64,000 nt of DNA from Blasia pusilla (Eukaryota > Marchantiophyta > Marchantiopsida > Blasiales). The stretch covers positions 29,884,001-29,948,000 of the forward strand of contig CM114274.1 of the NCBI GenBank assembly GCA_050084515.1. The letters run 5' to 3'. The translations under genes were made by a program, and so were the position numbers. This document shows positions 22,684 through 35,189 of the stretch, one piece after another. Position 1 is the first letter of the stretch; every line of letters starts with the position of its first letter. The notes under the pieces were generated by a model. That model made no database searches, was not told the origin of the DNA, and was given only the letters and a program-made list of their open reading frames with translations.

Positions 22684-24690
22684 CACTATCTCCCATCAAG
22701 ATAATATGATGTTTCATCAATTTCCTCCCTTGTTGTTTCAGTGATTATATCATTTGAGACCTTCAATAATATCGCATTGGATCCCTTATATACATATTTG
22801 TAGAAGTATTTTAGAGCCAAAATGGTATTCGTGATCTCTAAATTAATATGACAATAAAAATATGTACATAATAAAGGATTGTAAGGAACAACCCAACAAT
22901 TGTCCAAACTTTCATTGCGCTTCATTGTCTTTCTTCCATTTATCCAACTTGTATCATAAGAATGAAGGAATAAATTAATATAGATACATCTCACAATAAA
23001 TTAAAAGTTTGGGAAGTTTTCTAATCCAAAAGATGCAAAGTTTAGTGATGGATTGCATACCTTTAATAAATCAAATATTCATCCTCATTCTTCCTAGTTA
23101 TGCTTGCAAAAGGCTTAGGATAGCCTTTGGTACACTTCTTGTTTCATTATCCATGCATTGAGCATTTGGATTGAGTTTTCCACATGGGCCATGAACCATG
23201 CAATTAGCTACAATAGAATGAAGTATGGGATGAGTGTTTGGATTAGGAATCTCAACATATATTATAGCATCATAATCAGATGTTGAGCGTGGCTTATCCT
23301 CATGATCAAAAATAATCAAAATATGTAAATGTGGTAAACCTCTTTTTTGGAATTCAACCATATGCATGAATGCAACCTACAATCCTTCCCAATATGTGCT
23401 TCTCGAGAATAAGCCTTAATAACTCTCTTTTTTTCTCAAAAACTTGCATAATCAAATATGGTCTATCAGTAGGTTGTTGACTAGATAATAGTGTTGACGT
23501 GATCTACTCCTATTTAGGATTGCATGTCATTGTTAGAAAGTAATCTGGTTACCCATGGTGTATTACAATGGCCATTTCTTCTTGATAAAGTTGATGCATG
23601 TGGCGTGGACCTCCACTAAAAGAAGAAGGCAATACAATGCACCTCCCAAACCTTGCACCATCTCTGTCACATTGATTTTAGGACATCCTTTAGACCTTGA
23701 TATATTTCAACTCGTAATTCCTTTTGATTTAATCAAACCCAAGATAGTCATTGCATCTCTATTGTAGCATACATATCAACATGTTCTCTTGAGTAAGCTA
23801 ACCAAATCGAGCAAACGATTATCATCTTCGGCACCAACACCGGTTTGAAATCGAAAGGAGGCAAATTGTAGCGTTGTAAAAAAAATTCTCCTTCCTTCAT
23901 GAGGAATCTCATCATCAATTCTTTCTTCCCCTATGCAATCATCGAATCCTTCCATATCTCCATCCACTGTAGTAGGAATATTAGAGGTTGTAATTTCTTC
24001 AAATCTTCCAAGAGGTATTCCTGGATGCTATCTTGCTTCACTATCGAAAAATACCATAAGAAAATGCAATGGAACATATGCTTCCTTTAGATCTGAAATA
24101 CCAAGAACTCCTCCATAATGTAATTGGACAATAATATCACGTGGGTTAACATGTTCACTACCATCATAAAGAAATATTGGAGCAACCTCGAATGCAGTCG
24201 ATAAGTTGTAACGTTTGGAATCTATTCCTTGATTATGCGCCTTTAGAATGATACAAAGATTCTATCCACTTGCCTCATCTGCAATGTGTCAAAATATCCT
24301 CACATATGGACTATGTTCATTTAACATATCTTGCAACCCTCAGAAGAATTATGGTCGAAGATCATCAAACATAACTCTTCCTCGATTTTCCAATTCATTT
24401 TCAATATGATATATGTATAGTTGAGCAAATTGGGGATTACTCCCCTTATTGGGATGCAATGGGCCAATTATGTGATAAATTCCACCTTGAATACGAAAGT
24501 GTCTGGTGCCAACATTTGCTCCTTGACTTGAGCTCCAGTAGATGCTAATTGAAGAGCACAATTATAAGCTCGAGTGTATGAAAGAAAATGAAGACTTTGA
24601 GCTCCAACACCAAAAATCCACGATTTCAAGAATGGAGGACAACACCTTAAGAATGGGAGTTGCAATTTTCCATAATTATAAGACATTCCA
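22684..24690 (-). pseudogene. Helitron Rep (HUH) region
   Basis: Minus strand, high to low: CALQLASTGAQV, HFRIQGGIYHIIGPL, NPQFAQLYIYHIENELENRG (24,560-24,380), then the Rep catalytic block EFQKRGLPHLHILIIFDHED (HUH motif, about 23,355-23,300), PILHSIVANCMVHGPCG, and WVVPYNPLLCTYFYCHINLE, then LKYFYKYVYKGSN (two-tyrosine motif, about 22,812-22,781). Rep nicks and rejoins the element's single-stranded ends in rolling-circle transposition. HUH and both tyrosines remain, but several frameshifts separate the blocks. Confidence 0.87.
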
Positions 24691-25360
24691 AAAGGCGAGT
24701 TTTGATACCTTGTACTCTTCGATTATCTTTTCACACTTTCCAATGTAAGGCATAGCATGAAGGGCACATTTTTGTCATAGAACCAATAGTATGACGAATA
24801 GTTATATACTTGGTTGATACTTGCTCGTAGTCTTAACTTCATTTTATCACTCTCTTGGAAGTTCCAAATTTGTGCGAAAATGGATGACGTATTAACTCTT
24901 GAAACTTGTCTAACATTATGAATCGGTGAGTGAGCAATCTCGTTTGGAAGATTTAATCCATGATATGCAAAAGATACTTGCTTGACAACTCTAGGCGTTA
25001 CATGAGTAGATACCTCGAATGTATTAAGTGTGGAGATATTGGTGATAGCCTTGTCATCTAGTTGAATAGATATATCCTCCATAATTTTTGTAGCATTATT
25101 CATGGGTTGACCATCTTCAAGTACACATATATGATTTGGTGTCTGAGCTCTCTCTCAATTGGGAGAATTAATCCATGACATGCGGAAGATACTTGCTCGG
25201 CAACTATAACGTCATTATCTTGTTGAATGGATATGTCCCCCAAAATAGTCATAGAATTATTCATAGGTTGTCCATCTTGAGGTACAAAAATATCCTCCAT
25301 AATAGGAATGTTACATGTTACATTAGGAATGTCCGTAATCCCCTCATGAGTCACGGGCCT
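24691..25360 (-). pseudogene. Helitron N-terminal extension (weak)
   Basis: Two open frames (25,103-24,723 and 25,354-25,100) share repeated phrases (MEDI, GDISIQ, QVSFAYHGL / QVSSACHGL), so this part seems to contain an internal duplication of about 75 codons. It precedes the Rep region on the same strand. I do not recognise a domain; assignment to the Helitron rests on position and strand. Confidence 0.4.
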
Positions 25361-26029
25361 GCAAACAAAAAGTTAGAATAATATCATCAAGATTTCATCA
25401 AAATATGCATCATATGTGTGGTATAGGAAACGTGAGAAACTACATACCATGTTTTATCATTAATCATGGAGGAAGAAATTAGGTCTAGCATAGTAGTTCA
25501 ATCGTCATAGAGGTTGTGACGGCTTCCTCCTTGAACTTCACTTCTTCTTTTGAAATCCCTTTGATAGATTGCATTTTTTGTTTTTTTCAATGCGAAACTC
25601 TGAGCACGGAGAATTTATGGGCCTCCCCGAGTAATACCTTTTGAAAGTCTCGAAAAGAAGTTGGATTTGATGGAATAATAAGTCTGCGCAACCAGATTGC
25701 ATACAATCTATACTCTTATTGAAAGATGGGGGGGTTACTATATGGGGAAAAAAAGAGTAAAGGGATTCTAAAAGAGGTGAAGCTTACAACATAATTATGT
25801 ATTACGGGGCTATTTTCTTTAGCGATTGGATTTTACGTCATGCCTTATTTGGCTCCTTGTACTATTTACCTGGCTACTTTCCGTCATGTCCTGGTTGGCA
25901 TTAGTTTGAGACATATGTGAAAGAAATATTGGAGGCAGTGCACGGACATGTGTTATGCATAATGAGCACTTGCAGACATTTGATGGACATTTGAGGCTTT
26001 TGAGTGTAGATAAATATTTCTTACTCTAC
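25361..26029. other. Unassigned spacer
   Basis: No recognisable coding or repeat. A possible Helitron 5' end should lie here, but I cannot identify it. Confidence 0.4.
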
Positions 26030-26424
26030 GCTTGTCTGGAATTGTTCATGTATGTCTATCGTTTCGGCTTATTGTTGAAGTTGGTTTGCCATTAGTCGGC
26101 GTATTGTTATCCACCCTCTTGTTTTCACACCAATTCAGGTAAGCGTGTGACTTCTCTCTCTCTTTTTATTCATATTTGGCCGGGGGGTGGATCAGATTTG
26201 GTCGTGAAAGAGAGATATTTGCGCGCCCAAAAAAAATCTTCCTCTCCCTGCCATCTTTACGCTGTAGTCATGTGCTTCTCTATGGAGCCACCATGCACTT
26301 GCCTCTTGTAATGCCATCATGCGCCAACCTGGGACGAGCACTGAACTACAATATTTAGTTGTGCACGTAGTTTTCCAACCCAAAGTGTGTAGTTGAAAGC
26401 TGAAACCAAGGTCATCTCTTGTGG
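26030..26424 (+). repeat. Left arm of long inverted repeat
   Basis: Reverse complement of 29,325-29,733 with roughly one difference every five to eight bases by eye. Confidence 0.75.
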
Positions 26425-26792
26425 AAAGTTATGTACATAATGATTAGCAAATTTTTCTGCTTGTTGCCAATCATATTTTAATCCCACTATCCTATTCCTA
26501 GTATAATAGTATTAACTACACTCTAAGCACAATCCACAAAACGATTGAATCCAACGTGTCACAAACATAAACAACTCACCAAGATCAGCTCACGTTCTGA
26601 AGGTATGTAGTATGGGTTTGTCTGCAATTCAAAGTTAGTGCAGAGATACGCACGTAGAGAGCAAGATTCATGAGGGGCTTATGGAGAACACTTGACAACC
26701 ATGCTCATAGAGAGTTGCAAATTTTCAAGTGTTTCAGGAGAGTTGGGGAGGGACAGAGGACGTTGGGATATTGGGGTCAGGAGGTTGGGTTG

Positions 26793-26864
26793 GAATCTTA
26801 TATAATCCTCGCTCATTCCATAGAAAACCATTCTAATGGAATGAGCGAGGATTATATAGGATTC
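26793..26864. repeat. 29-bp foldback with 14-bp loop
   Basis: Arm GAATCTTATATAATCCTCGC... (26,793-26,821) pairs with 26,836-26,864 with a single mismatch. This could be a small MITE end pair or a small-RNA source; nothing else supports either. Confidence 0.85.
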
Positions 26865-27429
26865 AAACTGAAGTCAATTTGAGGTGATCAATCCGTGTCA
26901 ATTTCGTCAATCTCAGCCATTGGTTTTCATAACTGATTGAGGAGTGGCTCAGATGATTTTGACATATGCGGTTTTGATCTAATGCGCGATATCTTCTCCT
27001 GACATGGATCCTGAATCTTTGACGTCCAAATTTGAATTTTGAAATGGATGCGAGTGTCCTCTAGTGACCATGAGATGTATGACGGGATAATGAGAGGGAA
27101 GACACCTACACCATCTGCAAGATTGCACGGAAACGGACAAGTCTGAACATGTCCACAGATATGCTCGGCCCGCACCCAAGCCCACCGTGGAGCCCGCCCG
27201 AAGCCTGTTGCGTAGACCCGGGCTAACGAAGCTCACACCGTGTACGTCACCCACTAGGGCCCATATGGTGAGCTTGGTCCCCATTGGGCGGGCTTAGGGC
27301 CCACAAAGGGCCCGCAAGGTGAGTTGGAGGTCCGCGCGCCTGCCACAAGCCTTGGCGGGTGACGCAACGGGTGCACGGTCTCTCAACGTGGCTCTACGTG
27401 GCAAGCTTTGGGTTGGCTTGGGTGCGGGC

Positions 27430-27540
27430 CGCAGACCCGAACATACCCAGGCCCGTACATACATGTTTGTCCATAAGACAAACATAAATCCACGAACATG
27501 GACATGTCCGCGGACACAGACTTTGTCTGTAAGCAACCTT
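27430..27540 (+). repeat. Dispersed repeat, copy 1 (GACAAACATAAATCCACGAACATGGAC type)
   Basis: Shares the block CCATA-GAC-GACATAAATCCACG-ACA-GGAC...CAACCTT with 30,640-30,760 and 49,410-49,500, all on the same strand. Upstream (27,150-27,430) is GC-rich, with repeated CCCGC/GGGCC motifs. Origin unknown; the three copies suggest an LTR or nonautonomous repeat edge. Confidence 0.65.
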
Positions 27541-27599
27541 GACCATCACCCTAGGGACTAGATGGAGATGATGGCAATAAGGGTGATGAGATGGCACAC

Positions 27600-28137
27600 A
27601 CCTCTAGTGCTAGAGCACCATCTTATTTCAGTCTTACATTGGAGTTCTTTCAAAAGTTGGGGAGGAGCTACTAGGGCGTGTGGATTGACAAGTTGAAGAG
27701 TCTACAAGATTTTTAGCGGAGATTAGGTGAGAGTGTAAGAGAGGCGTTCACACGCATGCTTTGATTGATCATTGCCATATATGGAGTAATTGAGGCACAA
27801 TGAGTGCAGTATTAGTACGGGTATTTGGACTAGGAACTATGGAGGAGAGTGTGAGACGCGATGTTTCTTCACACAATAAAGCTTATATTGAAGGTGATCT
27901 TTGAGTTTTCTAAGCAGATTGAGCTCAACATGAGTGAGGAGTAGTTGGTGACCAAAGGATTTTCCCAAGAGTCAACAAGTAGCAGTAGCCCCATAGGTGC
28001 CCCAAGGTGTACGAGTACCATGGGAGCAAATCGGATTGCCCAAATATCAGGGTGGTGTTGGGAAGATTGGTTTTGTGTGTTGTGTAGATGTGACCAACGA
28101 TGTGGATTGTGTAGCAATGTGTATGCACATGACAAAG
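27600..28137 (+). pseudogene. Gypsy gag fragment fused directly to an LTR end
   Basis: Gag phrases include LEFFQKLG, ESVREAFTRML, IIAIYGVIEAQ, then a decayed YGYLD...RRV block, FEFSKQIELNMSEE, LVTKGFSQES and the linker of the 735-20,582 element (ST.SS..APRCTSTMGA). At about 28,050 it switches to the LTR tail GGGAAGATTGG...GTGTAGATGTGACCAACGATG...GTATGCACATGACA (ends 28,137). It supplies the Gag part that is missing from the large element. Everything between mid-gag and the 3' LTR end has been deleted. Confidence 0.72.
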
Positions 28138-28639
28138 TGTATGTTTGCAAGTTTTGCACATTGGGGAATTTTATTTCCCACTAAATGGCCTAAGGGGGAT
28201 CACTATATGAAAGGCTCAACATCACCTACGACGTTTTAGGGTCTAGACCCCCTAACTTATAAGTGAAAAACTTTTTTTTCTCACCCTTATGTACTTTAAA
28301 GGAATCATTTTTTCATATTTGGTACCCCTAAAATTCTTTAAGTAAAGCAATCACTTGAAATAAATAAGGCCTTGAAAGTAAAGAAAAGTACCAAGTTAAG
28401 TTAATATCCAACATGTTGTCCTTACACTATGATAGAGGGGGATTCAACCCCTAATTGAGCAAGAAGCTCAATCAACTAATTTGTCATCCCCCTAGACTAC
28501 TCGGATCCCTCCCACTAACCTACTCACAATTCAACAGGGTCAAGTACACTCTAAGCACAATCCACAAAAATATTGAATCCAACATGTCTCAAAAATAAAA
28601 AAAACTCACCAAGATCAACTCACACTCTGAATGTATGTA

Positions 28640-29333
28640 GTCAAAGCATGTAAGTCAACTAAATAAAGTATATAGATTCTATCTTGTATCCTTGATTTCA
28701 TTGTCAAGTTCACTTTAGAAATCACCATTTTGATATCAATCCATTGCACATGAATTGCATCATAAGTAAATAAGGTTTTCTTGTTATCATGGCCGGAAGA
28801 CTTGTACCAATTACACATGACACGCTAAATTCTTCCCTTTTGTCCAGGAGGAGGTACATGCGTGTCCAACAAGTCCAAGGCCCTTGACGACTTGACCAAT
28901 GTAAACCATTCTTTTGAATCATAAACACAATACACCCCTACCAATATTCCTTTTTTGCAACTCTTGCCTCCACTGCAAGTTGTGTCTCTTTTCCCTTCCT
29001 TTTCTTTGATTTTGTTGATCTTGTGGAAGGGCCAACATCTACTGTAGATTCAAACAAAATTGCTATATCACTACCAACATCGACCAAACAAGTTGGGCAA
29101 TTAGGATCACGCTCCATTTTCTTGCCAATAGTGTAATATGTCTGTTGGCCTATTCGAGTTAGTCTGTCCTTTGACTTGAAAGGATTGCAAGACAACTGAT
29201 TTACAAGGATGGATTTATAGATAATCGTGCCCTCATAAGTTACAATAGGCACTATTGCGTGGGGAATTTCCACAGTAGTCAATTTTTCTTGACAACCATG
29301 TGCGCTGATCTCTATATACACAAGTGTCCACAA
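28640..29333 (-). pseudogene. Unrecognised protein family, copy A
   Basis: 131 codons (29,333-28,938) include VTYEGTIIYKSILVNQL, KDRLTRIGQQTYYTIGKKM, CLVDVGSDIAILFES and a Lys-rich linker SKKRKGKETQ. After a stop and shift it continues in other frames with NWYKSSGHDNKKTLFTYD, VQWIDIKMVIS and IYILYLVDLH to about 28,640. The same order (YEGK-IYKS-LV-QL, a basic linker, W-GKVQ, a YD-VQ-IE block, a final ILDL) is seen at 62,200-63,293, so these are two members of one family. I do not recognise a named domain. It lies just inside the right inverted repeat, transcribed away from it. Confidence 0.6.
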
Positions 29334-29733
29334 GAGATGACATTGGTTTCAACTTTCAACCACACATTTTGTGTTGGAAAACTACGGGCGTAAGTAAATA
29401 CTGCAGTTGAGTGCTTGTTCAAGGTTGGCGCATGGTGGCATTACAAGAGGCAAGCACATGGTGGCTCCGTGGAGAAGCAGTGGACTGCAACGAAGAGATG
29501 GCAAGGAGAGGAATTTTTTTGGCGCATTAGGTTGCAAATATCTCTCTTTTACGACCAAATCTGATTCCCCCTATGACCAAATGTGAATCAAAAGATAGAG
29601 AGGTCACACGCTTACTTGAATCAACCTAAAAAAAAAGGGTGGATGACAATAAGCCAACCAATGCCAAACAGTGGCAAACCAACTTCAATAATAAGCCAAA
29701 ACGATAGACAAACACGAACGATTCCAGAGAAGC
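29325..29733 (-). repeat. Right arm of long inverted repeat
   Basis: Inverted partner of 26,030-26,424; starts immediately upstream of the unrecognised gene, so it may hold that gene's promoter. Confidence 0.75.
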
Positions 29734-30560
29734 ACAATCCTTCTGTCCGAGGTTCCAATATTGCAGTAGATCCAATTGAAAATAAATGCCATGAACTGCT
29801 TCACAAGTAGATTTTAGTCACTACGGATCGAAGGAAGCTTTTCAACTTGTCCACTATTCGGGAAGAACTCGACACAAGAATGATCGAAGCTTGCTCGATC
29901 ATCAAACCTTCCTACAACCCGCCTGCAACTTGCTTGCAAGCTTCTCTTTTGAGTGACTGCTATTCGTCTTTCCTTGGAAGGTTTTCCCCTAAACCCAAAA
30001 ACCAGGTTCAAGTCTACTCGGGAGAAATAATGGGAAAGTGATGAAAGGGGGGAACCATTTTTTTTTTTAAACTATCTTTTTCCCTCTAAATTTCCCTACA
30101 AAGAAACACATAATTCCTTGCCTAGGGAGGAAAATTATTATATAAAATTAATTTTGAAATAAATATAAATAAATTTCATGCAATAAATATGTATTTTATA
30201 TATTATATGAGTATTAACCCTATCTTATGTGAACATCTTCCATGGAAGGGCAACTAATATAAAGACCCTATTGTTCTTTTAAGAGCGCCATGGAATAAAT
30301 TGAACCATATTGTTCTTCCACAAAACTTAATAGGTCTTCCGAGGGACGCAATTAAAAAACCCCTTATTTTATCGCACGTGATGGGGCATATTTGTGGAAG
30401 TCAGACCCCCGAGTAAGTGGTTGAAGGGAGTGTTCACGGGAATGAGAGCCATTTTTGTCAATTTTTTTCACATAATAGAGGTGTGCGAAAGAGCCATGGT
30501 GGCACAAAAATGGAGAGTTCTAGATATATCTACAAACATGGATTATTAGAGGTGGGACCC
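29734..30560. other. Noncoding, partly AT-rich
   Basis: 29,814-30,041 is open in both strands without similarity. 30,060-30,400 is AT-rich. I see nothing functional. Confidence 0.45.
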
Positions 30561-30639
30561 ATAATTATAGCTCATGGTGGAAGGCAAGGCACGGGCGGGT
30601 GGGGCAAAAGGGAGGAGGAAGGGATAAGAAAGTGCAAAA

Positions 30640-30760
30640 CACAGAGGCAAATGCGGGGAATGAGAAAGAAGGGGGAGGTGGGCCTCATATGGACAAGTCC
30701 TTCCATAGGATAGACGTAAGTCCACAAACATGAACTTTCTACAAATGCAACCTTGGAAAG
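30640..30760 (+). repeat. Dispersed repeat, copy 2
   Basis: GGGGAATGAGAAAGAAGGG, then CAAGTCCTTCCATAGGAT and TCCACAAACATGAAC...GCAACCTTGG, matches 49,391-49,500 (copy 3) and 27,430-27,540 (copy 1). Confidence 0.75.
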
Positions 30761-30849
30761 GGCTGCCGAATTTTGAGTAGATTTTGAGTATGGAAACCTT
30801 GTCCACTATATTGAAATTGGGGCTCTTCAATATACATTGGAGTTTGATG

Positions 30850-31055
30850 TTTTATTGTGTGATAGGTTTAGATTTTTAATTTGACATAAGAGAGACATGG
30901 TGTATGAGTGAGAGATTTGATATCATTGGATTTATTGGAGATATTTTGGTACATGATATTCTATGTGCTGAGATGCTCTGAGTAAGTATGGTATATATCT
31001 TATGTATATGTCGTTGTGTGTGGTGACATCAATGTATATTGTGTATGCGTATGAC
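30850..31055 (+). repeat. LTR 3'-end remnant (same subfamily as the 22-kb solo LTR)
   Basis: GAGATTTGATATCATTGGATTTATTGGAGATATTTTGGTAC and the end ATGTATATTGTGTATGCGTATGACA match the minus-strand LTR at 22,062-22,683. Confidence 0.65.
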
Positions 31056-31074
31056 AAATGAAACTTGGCAATAG

Positions 31075-31220
31075 GAGACCTAATCGCTAGTTGGGTGGGA
31101 TGGTCTTACTATACATGTGTGAGGGTATTTTCACGTGTGTACCGATCAACCTCTGTGTTGGGAAGAGCAATGGGATTTGTTGCATGGATGTAGACAACAA
31201 TGAGTGTACATATGACAATC
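31075..31220 (+). repeat. Second LTR-end remnant
   Basis: CTAATCGCTAGTTGGGTGGG, ACATGTGTG, TTGGGAAGAGCAATG and TGTACATATGACAATCG follow the last 150 bp of the gypsy element (20,425-20,582) with heavy divergence. It lies directly after another LTR-end remnant. Confidence 0.5.
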
Positions 31221-33300
31221 GTGAATGTGTGGTGGAAAGCATTTTTTTGGACTTAAGCTCATGGCATTTGCGAGAGCATTTGAGAACTTCTCTATTGTTT
31301 TATACAATGATATCTTGAGATACGTTATCATTTGTGGAAGAGTTTAATTATGGTCAAAGGATTTTGAGGTTCTATGTGAAGACTTTGTCTATTAGTGACA
31401 TAGAATATATTAAAAAAATTAATATTCCATGTGCACTAAGTGTTACCTATTTGAGATTTATGAGGGTTGAAATTCCACAATTTTAGTATTTTCGGAAAAT
31501 AAAAGATATAAGTTAGCAATTTCCCTTAAAATTTTCAATGATTTAAAAGATTCAAAATAGACTATTCAAAAAAAGATGCAAAATTTTTATTAGAAAGATT
31601 AGAAATTTTAGTATCTCAAATGCTAATGAAATTAATAACACAATTCCAATTGTCCAATACCCAGTATCTTTCATTTAAAGATATCTATACTATAATGAGA
31701 GATCCCACATCTATAATAAGAAAAAATACCAAAAAAAAAAGATAAAATAGCAACACGTACTATTTTTTCCCCAAATTATCCTAAGGGTCGAGTTTTTATA
31801 TGCTAAGGTTGATAGCGATAGTATACTTTTAAATCCCTAGGAGGGAAGTGGTGTAGTGGTAGGGAAAGTAGTGTATTAATTGAAGATCTTCAAATTTATC
31901 TTATCTTATAAGTTTTTATTTCTATTTTTGTAGTGGGAGTGGGTTGTTTAGTGGGGATAGTATTTCGGGAAGGAGTGGGTTATGTATTAACAACCACCAC
32001 CACCACCACCACTTCTCCACAATTTCCAATACAACCCAATGAGAGAGAATTGGAGTGGAGAAGTGGAAGTTTAATGGTCTTGGGGTGCATTCCAAACTTG
32101 TTGTGAAACTGAACGTGAATATATGCGGCCTACACACCTGCATATTGTCACCTACCTAGCAATCTTTCACCTTCAACATTGCACTTTGGTCTTGAGCAGT
32201 GTGCTTGAGATTTGAGCTTTAGTATTCCACATCTCATCATTCAAAATTAGGAGCACGATTCACATTGAGCATTCAGATACAAGAGTCATTATAAATTACT
32301 TTCCTTTATTGGTGCAGATTGCATAGAGGAAATTGCTTTGGTCATTCATATGAAATACCAACGGCAATTGAAATCAATTATGTTTTAATGATTGATGTTT
32401 TATTTCATAATTGGGGGAAATCTGCAAGTAGAACATTGGGCGTTGCAAAATTTCCGAGCTCTTCATCAACTCAACAATCACAATCGATTGTTGTCTTATC
32501 CTTGAACTGTAATGATGGAGCTCAAGAAATAACTCGAGAGTCGATAGTAAGAAAAAATAGGAACACTCTTGAATTTATTTCTCTTGATTCACATTAGATG
32601 GGTAGAGAAAATGAATTTGAGTGTACAAGAAAAATATGTTAATTAATTAATATATATATTATTATGGGTAATCTTGGGTTTACACTTAAATAGTAGGATA
32701 ATAACATAAAATAGCAAAAAAAATTACAAGATTTCCTTTAACTCACATTTGACGAGAAGGGAAAGTAAATTTTAATGGAGGATGAATAGATATTGTTTAA
32801 ATTTTATAGAAGCCTGGAATTATATAGGGGATTGGGGTATCATTTTAATTGAGGAGTGGAATTATTTAGAAAATTGGAATTTTCTCACTCTTCTAAGATT
32901 AAAAAATATAGATTATATTTAAATTTTGAGATGAAAAATATGATTAGTTTTAGTAAAAATAATATTAATTAAAATTTGATATTTTGGGAAAATAAAAATA
33001 ATTTTAAAGGAAAAAATAATTTTTAAAAATTAAAACTAGCTAATAATTTAATTAGTGGATATTATTTTTGTGAAAAGAGTGGAAGGGGAAGTATAGATAT
33101 TTTTTACCTTTTATGGAGGAATTAAATTATTTAGGGGAGTTAAGTAGTATTTTAATGGAGAAATAAATTTCCTTAAAAAATTAATATTAACAAAAATTTT
33201 ATTTTTAAATTTAATTTAGATATTAATTTAAAAAAATAAATTAAGTAAAACATTATTTTAGTGTGCAAATGGGCATGCTAACTAATCCACTAAGCTAAGG
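31221..33300. other. AT-rich noncoding DNA
   Basis: Strongly AT-rich with A/T homopolymers, including a (CCA)n tract at 31,990-32,012. An open frame of 92 codons at 32,319-32,597 has no recognised similarity. No gene is supported. Confidence 0.5.
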
Positions 33301-33656
33301 ACAAAAAACATCAACAACTTCTCACAACTTCCCAAATAAGAAAGAAATGACGAACCTCAATAGATCTGCATGATGGAAAATCCATCAGAAAAGCAAAAGA
33401 GGGGGACTGAAAGAGTGAATCAAAGAATCCAAAGGCCACAACCGGCCTTGAAAAGGAAGAAGGGGGCATTCCCTCTATCAACTAAACTCACCAACAACAG
33501 AAACAATATCAACAACTTCTAGTGAACTATGATTACTACTAAGTGGGCCTCTAGCGACGGCCTCTCCCACGGCCTGAGCCCGCCATAAAAGCCCGTTGGC
33601 CTGGGCACGCTACAAAGCTGTGAAGACCCGTTGCCTACAATAAAGAATTGTGGTAG

Positions 33657-34450
<794 letters not shown>

Positions 34451-35189
34451 GGGATATCACATCAAAGAAGATTGAAGCCCAGACTAACCAGAGGCAACTA
34501 AAGCAGAGAAGAGGGGGAGAACGGCTGTGGCCTCAACAAGAAGGGAATCTCTACGAGTTGTGAGTGAAGACTGAAGTGGGAAAAGGCCATCCTCAACTTG
34601 GGAGACTTACTGTAGAAGGAGCGATCTATTCCTAACAAGAAATCGGGAGCAAAGGAGGGGTGCTACAGTGGCCCAACTCCCTAAACAAGTCGAGGGCGCC
34701 ACTAACTCAGTCGAGAGAAGACCTACCTACTCCACCAAAGGCAATCGGCGAAGAAACCTCTCTATGAGCTAACTTCCCCATGGGTAACTCTAAGGAGTAG
34801 GGTCCTCGTAGATCTTTGAACACCTTTATGATCTTCCTATCAAAAGATCTATATAGGGTAAAATGGTGACTAGACTTCCAAACAATTCTACATAAATAAT
34901 CCTGCCTACGAGCAAAACATAAGAACTGCCGCCACAAATCTCGATACAAAATTTTGACCACCAAATGGGATTTCCCAAATATGAAACCCTCCAACACGTG
35001 TCAAAAAGAAAAACAAATAAACAAAAGAAGAAAAAAAAAAAAAACAAACCAACATGGAAACGAAGTCACTTAAATTCCTATGGATCTCTCGAATCATAAA
35101 TACGGGTTGGCTGCCCATTAATGTTGTAAGTTCGACGAATCTAGAGGTGACTCCGTCAGCAGGTGATTGATTGATCTCACCTTTTTGGC
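34451..35189. other. Unassigned sequence next to the non-LTR fragment
   Basis: A short duplication (CCTCCATGGGGATAT near 34,372 and 34,442; AAAGAAGATTG twice) and an A-rich tract at 35,024-35,045. The minus strand is open at 34,997-34,707 without similarity that I recognise. Confidence 0.4.

Larger units (their letters stand above)
26030..29733. mobile_element. Structure bounded by ~0.4-kb inverted repeats, carrying an unrecognised gene
   Basis: The left arm 26,030-26,424 and right arm 29,325-29,733 are inverted copies (shared blocks include GTGTGACCTCTCT, AGAGAGATATTTGC, GAGCCACCATG, CTTGCCTCTTGTAATGCCA, GTAGTTTTCCAAC). Long terminal inverted repeats are typical of MULE-like or foldback transposons, but the flanks (TTACTCTAC and ACAATCCTT) give no target duplication, so the class is open. 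Inside are a foldback, a gag/LTR remnant and a minus-strand gene of unknown family. A direct repeat of about 100 bp (26,518-26,615 and 28,545-28,645) lies internally. Confidence 0.5.
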
